Part shown: in pieces, positions 36,478 through 42,499 of the stretch | Numbering within the stretch: position 1 is the stretch's first letter | Layout of the letters: the number at the start of each line of letters is the position of its first letter | Origin: Fasciolopsis buskii | Taxonomy: Eukaryota; Platyhelminthes; Trematoda; Plagiorchiida; Fasciolidae | Reading direction: 5' to 3' | DNA: 64,000 bases | NCBI GenBank assembly: GCA_008360955.1 | Contig: LUCM01001619.1 | Coordinates: 304,609-368,608 of the forward strand | Notes under the pieces: model-generated | Database searches by the model: none | The model's input: the letters and a program-made list of their open reading frames with translations, nothing else | Told to the model about the DNA's origin: nothing | Program-made: the position numbers and the translations under genes

Positions 36478-37531
36478 TAACCCTCGGTGGGAAGAACCAG
36501 CATACTTCAAAAGTATTAGGCCAAGCCATTTCTACATGTGTCCATCTGAATGTGACAAAATGTTCGTGAGTCACAATGTCAAAGAAGGCTTTTACTACAG
36601 GTGACCATCAGGAGCCATGATAGTGAGACTTAGTTGTAAAGCATCACATTAGTTCATAACAGGTCAGATTTAACAACGATCCTGGTGACAGCTGATAACA
36701 GTCTGCCATCGACAGGACGGGCAACGGTGACTTTTTGAACCTTCACAACATCAACGTAAAAAACGATTTACAACCGGCAATATTTTTCAATTTGTAATCA
36801 ACGGTGGAAGTCCTTCTAGATGGTAGCAACTAGATGAGTGCATTAAAAGTGCTTATAACCTCCTTGGTTGGTAGAATCATCTGGAATGATTGTGGTAAGA
36901 TACTACGCTTTCCGGATAGCACTGACGTCGTTTGCAGAAAGAAACGGTAAGATGAATTTTTTCGCAAAGATTCTCACCGTTTGCGAGCTTCTCGCCACTG
37001 CGCGACGGAGCTGTCCGCAGAACTACGAAATACTTTGTCAAAGTACTCGGAACTGTGAACCTGGAACAAAACTATGTTAACCCACACCAATTAAAATACT
37101 CACCAATTCCTTGTGTAGTCGTAAAGCATTGGGATGTGCGACAAAGGAGCATCCGGCTACAGAGCACTGTTAACAGATGCAGGGAATCGAGTAAATAATT
37201 AGTGAGCCATGTCGTTCTACTCACTGGAATATGTCCAGAGACGTGTAAAGCGTACGCTGCATCTGTGTAGAAGGCTTGGTCACAACAATTGCGCACCGGT
37301 TCATAATAGCTCTGATCTTCAATTGCGAATCGTGCACCATAGAGGCCAGCACCAGGGTGAAAAAACCGAGTTCGTTTTGTAGAAGCAAATTCCTATTTGT
37401 CACATTTTATTCGTGGCGGTTTATTAACAAACCTTCTGCACCTCATGTTGGTCAATCTCCTCCAACAAGGATTCTAACTCAAGCAGTTTTTCGGATGACT
37501 GCCAAAGGATATCAAACGATGGCAATTCCAT
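15308..37531 (-). CDS. NUFIP1: NUFIP1 homologue, 8 visible coding exons over 22 kb
   Basis: Coding exons, descending: 37531-37433, 37392-37225, 37166-37104, 37060-36978, 35520-35428, (gap), 29279-29010, 23248-22973, 15424-15308. NUFIP1 is a nuclear RNA-binding zinc-finger protein that helps assemble box C/D snoRNPs. Seen in order: N-terminal helix; tandem zinc-finger region (C-D-Q-A-F...H-V-S-G-H, then C-S-V-A-G-C-S-F...H-K-E-L-V-H); W-R-E-A-R-K-R-N-Y-P-T; L-V-S-C-E-Y-D-S-D-T-D; seven consecutive Arg; and R-P-T-L-L-H-M joined to L-L-A-E-E-M-R-T-E-R-N, then Q-C-V-R-Y-V-V-K-N. About 390 residues are visible. The family is typically near 500 in vertebrates. All joins keep frame except exon 5 to 29279 (phase 2 against 0). 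The first finger seems to lack its first Cys. Introns 5-7 hold the transposons. The 3' end faces the piggyBac-derived gene 260 bases away. Confidence 0.85.
16790..16975 (+). mobile_element. tRNA-derived SINE, family B, copy 1
   Basis: Begins with a tRNA-like head (GGCCAAGTGGATTGGGCAT as A box region; AGAGGTTTAAATTTCAG as a decayed B box), followed by the shared body sequence GCCGGTCACTTCGGTGG. It lies in NUFIP1 intron 7, antisense to the gene. Other copies: 17025, 17818, 23660 and 31650. Confidence 0.6.
17025..17235 (+). mobile_element. tRNA-derived SINE, family B, copy 2
   Basis: The tRNA-like head is better preserved here: TGGTCAGGTGGATTAGG (A box) and GAGGTTCGAGTTCCAGAT (B box), then CCGTCGGTCACTTTTATGG of the family body. 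It is tandem to copy 1 in the same orientation. Confidence 0.65.
17818..18090 (-). mobile_element. tRNA-derived SINE, family B, copy 3
   Basis: The minus strand starts with GGCTAAGTGGATTAGAC (A box) and CACAGTTTCGAATCC (B box). It continues into the family body with GTTACTTTGGTAATAGGCGG and CTCGTTACCTCGCCTGACC, as in the copies at 23660 and 31650. Confidence 0.7.
19369..19484. repeat. Perfect 54-bp inverted repeat with 8-nt loop
   Basis: The left arm 19369-19422 and right arm 19431-19484 are exact reverse complements, separated by ATCAAATT. Each arm contains the motif GACTACC-CAC-GGTAGTC followed by GAAACGTTGG, preceded by CCTTGAGAAA. This layout resembles the degenerate hammerhead-like motifs near the ends of Penelope-like elements (CTGATGA, stem, GAAAC), but the core is not canonical. 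It lies in NUFIP1 intron 7; no adjacent element body was recognised. Confidence 0.9.
19930..20640 (-). mobile_element. RTE-like LINE, 3' terminal fragment
   Basis: On the minus strand: F-A-P-S-K-C-K-V-L-L-Q-D-W with L-D-G-E-E-L (20626-20423), then R-S-V-L-L-Y-G-R-H-T-W (20398 onward), I-F-D-H-R-C-P, I-T-R-I-G-W-I-D-R-V-S-N-V-E, and near 20,020 L-K-D-M-A-V-N...Q-W-R-S-C. These are the RT thumb and C-terminal blocks of the same LINE type as 25586-28060 and 38340-39490. Frames are broken. It sits in NUFIP1 intron 7, same strand as the gene. Confidence 0.75.
21510..21900 (+). repeat. Dispersed unknown repeat, copy 1
   Basis: About 390 bases match 35850-36260 in the same orientation along most of their length (shared blocks include GATCATCCTACTGCCTTGT, GGTCAACTCTCTGCTTCGGT and AGCCCACAGAGGAAGC, with substitutions). 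It ends in a pyrimidine-rich tail. No coding potential or tRNA-like head is recognised. Both copies lie in NUFIP1 introns. Confidence 0.65.
22973..23248 (-). CDS. NUFIP1: NUFIP1 arginine-rich exon
   Basis: 276 bases, phase 0 at both ends, acceptor TACTACAG, donor GTAATT. 92 codons: an acidic start, then seven consecutive Arg and G-G-R-R-R-Q-R (a likely nuclear localisation or RNA-contact segment), then a hydrophilic linker, ending R-P-T-L-L-H-M. This joins directly to the terminal exon to form the family's P-T-L-L-x-M-L-L block. Confidence 0.85.
23660..23930 (-). mobile_element. tRNA-derived SINE, family B, copy 4
   Basis: The minus strand has a B-box-like AGAGGTTCGAATCCCC and the family body (CGTTCAGCTCGTTACCACACC, in reverse complement around 23,805-23,825). 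It lies in NUFIP1 intron 6, close to the arginine-rich exon. Confidence 0.65.
23935..24012 (-). repeat. tRNA-like sequence, probably a SINE head
   Basis: The minus strand reads CTCGTCGCTCAACCAGTAAA (A-box-like) and GGGTACGAATCCCGCCG (B-box-like) with tRNA-like spacing. A possible anticodon stem CACGC/GCGTG has an oversized loop, so a functional tRNA is unlikely. It directly abuts the family B SINE. Confidence 0.45.
24955..25140. mobile_element. tRNA-derived SINE family A, rearranged remnant
   Basis: 24955-25045 matches the tRNA-like head of family A in minus orientation (AACTGGGACGCGAACTTGA; CGAACGCCTTTGGTATCACC). 25098-25140 matches its tail in plus orientation (GTACAGTGCTCTCATGGTTT, CTTAACGAG). 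The two pieces face each other, like the inverted pair at 61617-62253. Confidence 0.55.
25586..28060 (-). mobile_element. RTE-like LINE with endonuclease and reverse transcriptase, decayed
   Basis: On the minus strand, in order: an APE-type endonuclease (28035-27141) with A-L-A-R-T-F-E-T, D-V-S-E-T-H-I-Q-D, F-V-V-S-V-Y-A, A-G-D-F-I-A-Q-L-G and N-G-D-R-L; a linker (26952-26719) with M-E-K-A-A-V-I-G-N-S and W-T-E-H-F; an RT palm near 26,300 with F-V-F-L-D-L-K-A-T-F-D; the catalytic box near 26,070 changed to S-A-D-Y-I-V-L-L; and the thumb (26064-25658) with F-A-P-S-K-C-K and R-S-V-L-F-Y-G-S-E-T-W. Multiple frameshifts make it inactive. The 3' end stops inside the thumb region. It lies in NUFIP1 intron 6, same strand as the gene. 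Confidence 0.85.
28284..28322. repeat. TA dinucleotide repeat
   Basis: About 38 bases of alternating TA with a central phase slip, in NUFIP1 intron 6. Confidence 0.95.
29010..29279 (-). CDS. NUFIP1: NUFIP1 acidic exon
   Basis: 270 bases, phase 0 at both ends with the chosen acceptor (pyrimidine-rich tract then GATTAG) and donor GTGAGT. It encodes a Ser/Asp/Glu-rich low-complexity segment including R-L-V-S-C-E-Y-D-S-D-T-D and S-S-S-S-T-D-E-D-K, like the L-V-x-Y-x-S-D-S-D region of NUFIP1 proteins, followed by a Pro-rich stretch. A weaker acceptor at 29260 (GGGGAG) would fit the phase of exon 5. Plus-strand open frames over this interval are shadows. Confidence 0.8.
29777..30540 (-). mobile_element. 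RTE-like LINE fragment, near-identical to 25586-26340
   Basis: About 760 bases match the RT part of the LINE at 25586-26340 in the same orientation, with roughly a dozen differences by eye. Both copies share the same abrupt 3' limit inside the thumb coding region. The frames include R-S-V-L-F-Y-G-S-E-T-W-P-L-K and C-V-D-E-N-V-G-M-L. The match ends near 30,540, where the larger copy continues. It lies in NUFIP1 intron 5. Confidence 0.85.
31000..31297 (-). other. Unrecognised 100-codon open frame
   Basis: The minus-strand frame contains L-P-A-N-E-P-H-Y-S-M-L and R-H-P-F-L-T-I-P-V-P-F. A possible acceptor (CTTCCAG) and donor (GTCAGC) could bound a 45-codon exon. Its phases (0 in, 2 out) do not fit the missing NUFIP1 junction, so I do not add it to the gene. 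Confidence 0.2.
31650..31865 (-). mobile_element. tRNA-derived SINE, family B, copy 5
   Basis: Shares the family body (in plus orientation: GTTAGGTATGGTAACGAGCC, GCGAGTTGCCGTCTGCCACC) with the copies at 17818 and 23660, and ends in a tRNA-like part with a decayed B box (TCTAGACTCGAACGCCG on the minus strand). It lies in NUFIP1 intron 5. Confidence 0.65.
32426..32462. repeat. Compound CT/TA microsatellite
   Basis: TC repeated about nine times, followed by about ten TA units, in NUFIP1 intron 5. Confidence 0.95.
33060..33965 (+). mobile_element. CR1-type LINE 3' end, copy on plus strand
   Basis: Encodes, across frames, the end of a CR1-type reverse transcriptase: S-I-S-R-I-A-S-R-A-A-R-K-V-R-F-L-F with A-R-C-F-F-N-P-A-H-F (33307-33555), then D-P-S-S-T-D-I-I-L-V-L and Y-S-H-P-Y-N-L-S-L-F ending I-N-K-P-V-L-M (33638-33880). 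It finishes in an (AAT)n tail at 33943-33960, as expected for a 3' end. The 181-codon frame at 33504-34049 is mostly the wrong frame of this element. An almost identical inverted copy lies at 39650-40320. It is in NUFIP1 intron 5, antisense. Confidence 0.85.
34250..35120 (+). mobile_element. RTE-like LINE fragment, endonuclease region
   Basis: Plus-strand translation gives G-V-G-I-V-L-N-D-K-A-D-A (about 34,310), then E-F-Y-D-E-L-T-T-P-V-D and L-A-D-D-F-N-E-Q-V-R (34397 onward), then Y-L-G-G-R-G and R-T-N-N-R-D-R-I-F-Q-F-C. These match the APE endonuclease of RTE-like LINEs (G-D-F-N-x-Q-V, H-L-G-G-R, D-N-G-D-R-L). Frames break afterwards. No RT was found downstream. Confidence 0.7.
35428..35520 (-). 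CDS. NUFIP1: NUFIP1 coding exon 5
   Basis: 93 bases, acceptor AAATCGATTAG, donor GTAAGT. One base completes the Arg codon, then N-Y-P-T-I-E-R-A-A-V-H and an amphipathic stretch L-A-E-R-L-A-R-G. N-Y-P-T directly after the basic helix is the family signature. It ends in phase 2, which does not match the phase 0 start at 29279. Confidence 0.85.
35850..36260 (+). repeat. Dispersed unknown repeat, copy 2
   Basis: Second copy of the 21510-21900 repeat, same orientation, in NUFIP1 intron 4. Shared blocks include AATCATCCTGCCTTGTAAG, CTCCGCTTCAGTTTCGGTT and AGCCCACAGAGGAACC. Substitutions and small indels are frequent, so the two are old relative to the LINE pairs. Confidence 0.65.
36441..36480. repeat. 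TA dinucleotide repeat
   Basis: About 40 bases of TA with one TG interruption, in NUFIP1 intron 4. A shorter TA/CA-rich patch lies at 36260-36315. Confidence 0.9.
36978..37060 (-). CDS. NUFIP1: NUFIP1 coding exon 4
   Basis: 83 bases, starting phase 0 and ending phase 2, acceptor TTTGTTCCAG, donor GTGAGA. It begins V-H-S-S and ends W-R-E-A-R-K plus two bases of an Arg codon, the first half of the family's W-x-x-x-R-x-x-x-Y-P-T signature. Intron 3 is 43 nt. The next intron (35521-36977) is 1.46 kb and contains an unknown repeat and TA microsatellites. Confidence 0.85.
37104..37166 (-). CDS. NUFIP1: NUFIP1 coding exon 3 (second zinc finger)
   Basis: 21 codons, phase 0 at both ends, acceptor CTGTTAACAG and donor GTGAGT. 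It reads C-S-V-A-G-C-S-F-V-A-H-P then R-L-H-K-E-L. Joined to exon 4, which begins V-H, it gives a complete C-x4-C-x11-H-x4-H finger matching the second finger of the family. Intron 2 is 58 nt. Confidence 0.85.
37225..37392 (-). CDS. NUFIP1: NUFIP1 coding exon 2 (first zinc finger)
   Basis: 56 codons, phase 0 at both ends, acceptor ACAAATAG and donor GTGAGT. It encodes a basic stretch, G-A-G-L-Y-G-A-R-F, then N-C-C-D-Q-A-F-Y-T and H-V-S-G-H. NUFIP1 proteins normally have C-x2-C before the aromatic; here the sequence is R-N-C-C, so the first ligand appears replaced by Arg unless the adjacent Cys substitutes. Confidence 0.8.
37433..37531 (-). CDS. NUFIP1: NUFIP1 coding exon 1 (start codon at 37531)
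   Basis: 33 codons beginning M-E-L-P-S-F-D-I-L-W and continuing as an acidic, Leu/Glu-rich probable helix ending H-E-V-Q-K. The donor is GTTTGT, and the following intron is only 40 nt (37393-37432), phase 0. The ATG was chosen because the in-frame sequence upstream is closed by stops, and a good acceptor (TTTCTGTGCTACAG, ending at 37551) lies 19 bases before it. Confidence 0.8.
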
Positions 37532-37533
37532 TT

Positions 37534-37552
37534 GGCGCTAACTGGTCAAGCT
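37534..37552 (-). promoter_or_regulatory. Splice acceptor 19 nt upstream of the NUFIP1 start codon
   Basis: On the minus strand, CCTTTCTGTGCTACAG ends at 37551 and is followed by 19 bases and then the ATG. It is either the 3' end of a 5'-UTR intron or a trans-splice acceptor for a spliced leader. Flatworms use spliced-leader trans-splicing for many mRNAs, but nothing here distinguishes the two. Confidence 0.5.
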
Positions 37553-37680
37553 GTAGCACAGAAAGGATGTAAACATACGTAAGCCAAGAACAAAAATTTA
37601 ACAAATCACACTACTTTTGTATTGAACATGACTGTTAATTTTTGGCGTTCAAATTCTAAACTACGAAATAAAATCTCCGG

Positions 37681-37850
37681 CGGCGGCCAATCGGATAAGG
37701 GCGTGGCGTTTGGACGTGAAAGTCGCGAATCAGAATCCTCCCACTGACGGTCAACTTCCCCACTTGGCAGCCCTCTGCTGGCCGCGGCCCCCTTCCTGAA
37801 AAATGATGTACATTGTTATTTCATTAATAAAGGAAGTGAAAGATAAAATA
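37681..37850 (+). mobile_element. tRNA-like SINE, family D, upstream of NUFIP1
   Basis: The head resembles a tRNA (GGCCAATCGGATAAGGGCG, then CGCGAATCAGAATCCTCC). The body ends in a tail (CCTGAAAAATGATGTACAT, then TTTCATTAATAAAGGAAGT) that recurs at 45265-45345. It lies about 150 bases upstream of the NUFIP1 start codon, in opposite orientation. Confidence 0.55.
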
Positions 37851-38339
37851 TCTCAAGAAAAACAGGCACCGAAATCGGCCGTCCCACCTATGATTCTTGG
37901 CAACGCTTTAAAACGTAACTTTCACAAGATCCAAAAAATACCTAACAGTCGGTAAAGAACTACCTTTGTTTAAAGATGATCTCTTGTTCATTGCTTCCTT
38001 CAAATGGCCCCTGACTTCCATACAGCCACCATGCTACAATACTTTAATATGTCTCGAACTGCTCGAGGTTTCAGCTGCGAAACGATAACTAGCTTTTGCA
38101 CAGATTAGTTATGAATTGCAAAGATAATTTGACTGAGAACGGTTTCTGCCTCAACAATTGAATCAGGTAATCGCAATAGATGAGTTCATGTTTCCGTTAC
38201 TCACTGGACCAGAGGCTAAATTCAAGGGATATTTTACAGAATGTCTTGATAATTTATCAATTTAATTTGTTGCTCTTTTCCAAACTTACATTCTTTTTGA
38301 GACACCATAAAACGTTTTCGGTCGTCCTATTTAGTGTAC

Positions 38340-39490
38340 TCAGGTGATTATGGATCCCAACCACGAAGACGTGAGACACCAACTTTACCTATGTTCGCTG
38401 TACATTTTCTCATCCCACATTGCCACGTCATCTGTTGGCCTCCACATGGCTTCTTCCATTCACTGAGGGGAACATGAAATAGGGCACGACATGGTATGAT
38501 AGACGAGTGTTTGACATACGCAACACGTAACCCAACCAGCGTAGTCTACTAAGTTTCATACGCTAAAACAAGCTGTTCTCAGAAGTGGCACCCAATACCA
38601 GATTCCTAACTTCTATATTACTCATCCGGTCACTCCATCCAATCCTAGCTATACTAGGTAGACATCGGTCGTCGAAAACCTCTAACCGACGAACATCTCC
38701 CACACTTCAGTGAAATATCAGGCCACAAGTACTTCAGTCCACCCTAAGCTGCCCGAGCGCGTTTACTTCCACTGCCGAGCTACCATCGTTAAACACGCAG
38801 CTACCAAGTTAGGTGAAACGGTCCACAATCGTTAGTTCCTCTTCATCCAGTATCAAGTTCGGCGCTGCTGTCGTCCAGTCCTGTAACAGTACTTTGCACT
38901 TTGAAGGTGCAAAGCACATGGCGAACCGAGCAACCGATCTCGACAGTCAATCTAGTGCCCGTTGTGCATCGTCCGCAGATTTGAAAACAACGTCGTCTGC
39001 GTAATCTAGGTCGCATAGTTTCCCTCTACTTTCCAGTTCGACTCCGACATCCCGGAGACCTCCTAAAGCATCTTCCGTCACCTCGTCCATGACGAAGCTG
39101 AACAGGAATGGAGAGATTGAACACCCTTGTCGAAGGCCACCAGTCGTTTCGAATGAACTTGATAGTTCACCGTATACCTTAACACGAGTACAATGCTCGC
39201 AACAGGTTTACGAACTTCGTTAGCATACCCTTTCGGTGGAGAGCACTGAATAGTGCTCGTCGATCCACGGAGTCGAGTGCACCCTTCAAGTAGAAAAATA
39301 CTACGATCGTAGGCCGGCGGTGGGTGTGGCGCGTTTCGAGTATCGGTCTGAGTGAACATCTGGTCGGTGAAATCTCGACCTGGACGAAATCTGATCTGTT
39401 GTTCGTGGATGTCAATCTCGCGAATCGGTGTCAAACGACGCAGCATTATCGCGGAAAAATAGCAGGTAAACCCATGACCAAAAGACACTG
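38340..39490 (-). mobile_element. RTE-like LINE, reverse transcriptase to 3' end
   Basis: Minus strand: I-R-F-R-P-G-R-D-F-T-D-Q-M-F near 39,400; V-V-F-F-Y-L-K-G-A-L-D-S-V-D-R near 39,290 (the first catalytic Asp of F-x-D-L-K is Tyr here); Q-G-C-S-I-S-P-F-L-F near 39,120; A-P-S-K-C-K-V-L-L-Q-D near 38,900; then a W-K-K-P-like terminal block at 38,400. It is frameshifted and inactive. It lies just upstream of NUFIP1 on the same strand, so its 3' end points at the gene. Confidence 0.8.
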
Positions 39491-39509
39491 CAACAGGGGC
39501 GAGAGGAAA

Positions 39510-41270
39510 TTCACGTAAAAACTAGTTTATTGAATTGTATTTTTAAGACAGAAAGATTGTAAATGAGTAGGAATACAGGTGGGAGGATGTTCCATAATAT
39601 TGAAGTCCGGAGGGGAAGTGGGGATTGAAACATAATCATTGATTAAGTGATTGTGTGAGAAGAGGAAGAAAATGTCACAAGAGAACTGCTGAACCAAAAT
39701 CTGAAGAACAAGAACCAAAATAATATCGGTAGAAGAAGGATCGTGAAGCAACGGCTTGTCGACGGGCTACTAATTCCGAAGTAGATGTTAAAGAATGATA
39801 ATCGATCAGCCGGACGGCATTTACTGAACCCGATCAAAAAGGAAAAGCGAAGTAGACAAAGCGGCACCCCCACCCCCCACCCCACGTTACTGCAGTACTC
39901 AAATGCGGGGCGGATTTGACCTTTATGTAGCAGAAATGAGCTGGGTTAAAGAAACATCTGGCGTGGAACAGAAACCTAACTTTGCGCGCAGCGCGAGAAG
40001 CAATCCGCGATATGGAGGAAGACCAGCGTGCTGAAGAAAGAGTGGTTAAACCGGGAAGAGAAATAGAATCTGCGGAGCCCAAAATGGACTAATCAAATGA
40101 CAGGAGTGAGAGAACGAATGACGTTTCAAAGAATCTAAGAGGAGATGTTTCTTATATATCCAGTTCGCTTTAGAACACGCATGATCACAGGATAGAGGTT
40201 TTGGAAGTAATAAATGCAACAAGAGATGTGTTCGAAACAGGAGTTTAGGTATGCACTGATGATACAACGGTCACGATCGATGTTGATGTCTGTAAGGCAA
40301 GGAGTGTTATAAGAAAAAAAATGGAGTGGGGGCTTTATCAAAACAATTAACTAGGTTGGAGTTATCAGGGAGAATACAATTAAGATATTGGAGGAACAGA
40401 TCAAATAGAAGTAAATAAATCTCGGGGAATGTCAGTATTCACAGGAAATGGGTGGGACAGGATCCCACCAACGCGGACGTTAACGGTTTGCTTCCAAAAG
40501 GAATTTGATTCACGCAATACGAAGTTCAGAGGGAATCAGAGCGTGAGCAGTTTCGTCAGAAGATCACGTTTTAGGGACCGGGTGTGGTTATCATTGTCGA
40601 GTGAAGTAGCTGAGAAATGTAAGGAGAGTTCCATTGCAGCACCGACCACACAAGATCGGCATCCATATTGGCGATCTCTCACCAGTTCGCTCCGTCCGAA
40701 TAACGAATGCAATTGGTCGGAGACGATTGTTTGAAGTACTTTAGAAATAACTAATTTGAGGGTAGTTCCACGATGGGTGTTAGGGTTGGGAGAATAACTG
40801 CGTTCAAGAATAGGAGAAATTATGAAGTTCCCAAGGAAGTCACAAAAATATAAATTTTGAGGAAAGGAAAAATGAGCCAATTCGTGGTATTCATCTCAAT
40901 GACGATGGGTGAAATACTATCTGAACCGTGTGGTCTGCAAAAATTCGGAGAACGTATCGCTTGGCGGGTCTTCCTGGTGCTTGAACAAAGTGGAAAAGAA
41001 GGAGCAATGGAAGAGGCCAAATGTGTAGGATACCTGAGTAAAGTGGAACTGGATGCAAACCGGGAAGCAGAACTTCGGCTTGCTCATGTGGTCCCCAGAC
41101 AAGATCACCAAAGGAAATAGGAAGAACAGAAACTACGAGATACGGCTTTAGCAAGGGACAAAAGTGCTCGGCTACTGGTGGCGGATAAGAGTATGCGTTC
41201 TGCTTTTCGGCGGAAAAGCGCTTCTTAGCTCCATGTGCAGTTGACGAACACTCATCCCTGGCCTGCATAA
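39510..41270 (-). mobile_element. CR1-type LINE, minus strand, RT to 3' end
   Basis: Minus strand 40880-40536 reads L-K-L-V-I-S-K-V-L-Q-T-I-V-S-D-Q-L and R-D-R-Q-Y-G-C-R-S, the finger region of a CR1-type RT. 40341-39527 carries the C-terminal region shared with the plus-strand copy at 33060-33965. Over about 650 bases the two differ at only about ten positions by eye; beyond 39,650 they drop to loose similarity. The upstream frame 41268-40891 may be linker sequence. Confidence 0.75.
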
Positions 41271-42090
41271 AAGCGTAGTGGAAAGCGGGAGTCGATGAGC
41301 GGAGCCAGTGGCGAAATGTTGAGAAATTTAAGCGAACAGTATCGTCACATACATGGTTAAACCACTCAGGGATTCCAGCTGCCCTGGTTCGGAATAGTGT
41401 AGAAGAAAAAGATTCACACCTTGAAAACCAATGTTAGTAAAATAAGGAACACAAGAAAATATCCAAAGTAAAGTAACAATTGTTAAAGAGATGAGAGGCT
41501 ATGAGACCCAGGAAGCCTTCTCAGTCGTCTGAACTCTAGAGCTAAAATGTCTTGAGGGGGTGAGGGTTGTGAGATTTAGTAAAAAAATGAAAAAAATGAG
41601 TCGAGAGGGGAAAGAACGGAAATATGAGTAGAGAGAGTTAAGGGATTGAGGATAACGTCATTATAAGCATGATCGTCAGATTGATCGAGTATATGTATGA
41701 GCAGGTCAGTTAGTTGAGACAATTGGTTGATCAGCAAATTGGTTGGCTTCGCTCCCAAAGACTAAGATGTTAGAAGAATGTACTGGACACTCACGGTTGT
41801 GAACATTAGTTTTCTAAGACAGTAATATGATTGCTGGGGTCTGTAACAGACAAGTGTTCAAAAGTTGAACATTCTGAATCAAAAATGGAAGTCAATACTG
41901 TCGGAGGGACGAGATACAGTACAAAAGTAATAATTTGAAAAAGAGGATTAAAGTTTTAGTCACGAGTTGAAATTCGCGATTAGAAAAGACAGGATTTGGT
42001 ACCCGACAGGTGGAAGCTGAATGAGTAACTCGGAGGTCCTTAGTTAGGCTTTGGCTCATAGGGTCCGTTATTTAGAAAATTCACAGACAG
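41271..42090. other. No supported feature
   Basis: Purine-rich on the plus strand (many GAGA and AAGAA stretches), with no frame above 60 codons and no recognised motif. It may be upstream sequence of the neighbouring CR1-type LINE, but nothing shows that. Confidence 0.3.
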
Positions 42091-42096
42091 AATAGA

Positions 42097-42470
42097 TTAA
42101 TGTGGTTGGGATGCTTTACGCATACCCACAGATCGACTAAATCTACCCACTGTATCTAGTTCGTCTCCCACAAGAACAAGATTCGGCTTCCAGCCATTCC
42201 AGTCCTGCAGTAGCATTTTACACTTCCAAGGGGCGAAACGCCTATCACGCATACCTACATTTTCGTCTACACGATCGTGGAAAACTTGCAGCTTACAAGG
42301 GTTTTTACCCAGTAACACAAAACTCCGCAGATTCTAAGTCAAACAGGCTCCTGTCTGAGCAAATGTCAATGTCACTATCCTTTCTTGAGGATAGGACATT
42401 CTCCATAACCATTCCAATGACAGAATTGAAAAGAATTGGTGAAAGGGGGCAGCCCTGACGAGTACCACTT
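42097..42470 (-). mobile_element. RTE-like LINE fragment
   Basis: Minus strand: a G-x-P-L-S-P-I-L-F-N-like block with V-I-G-M-V-M-E-N-V-L (about 42,465-42,380), then D-R-V-D-E-N-V-G-M-R and F-A-P-W-K-C-K-M-L-L-Q-D-W-N-G (42,300-42,180). It is the same LINE type as 25586-28060 but a different, more diverged copy, truncated on both sides. Confidence 0.7.
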
Positions 42471-42499
42471 CACTTGGTACATTTGGGTGCACAAATGCC

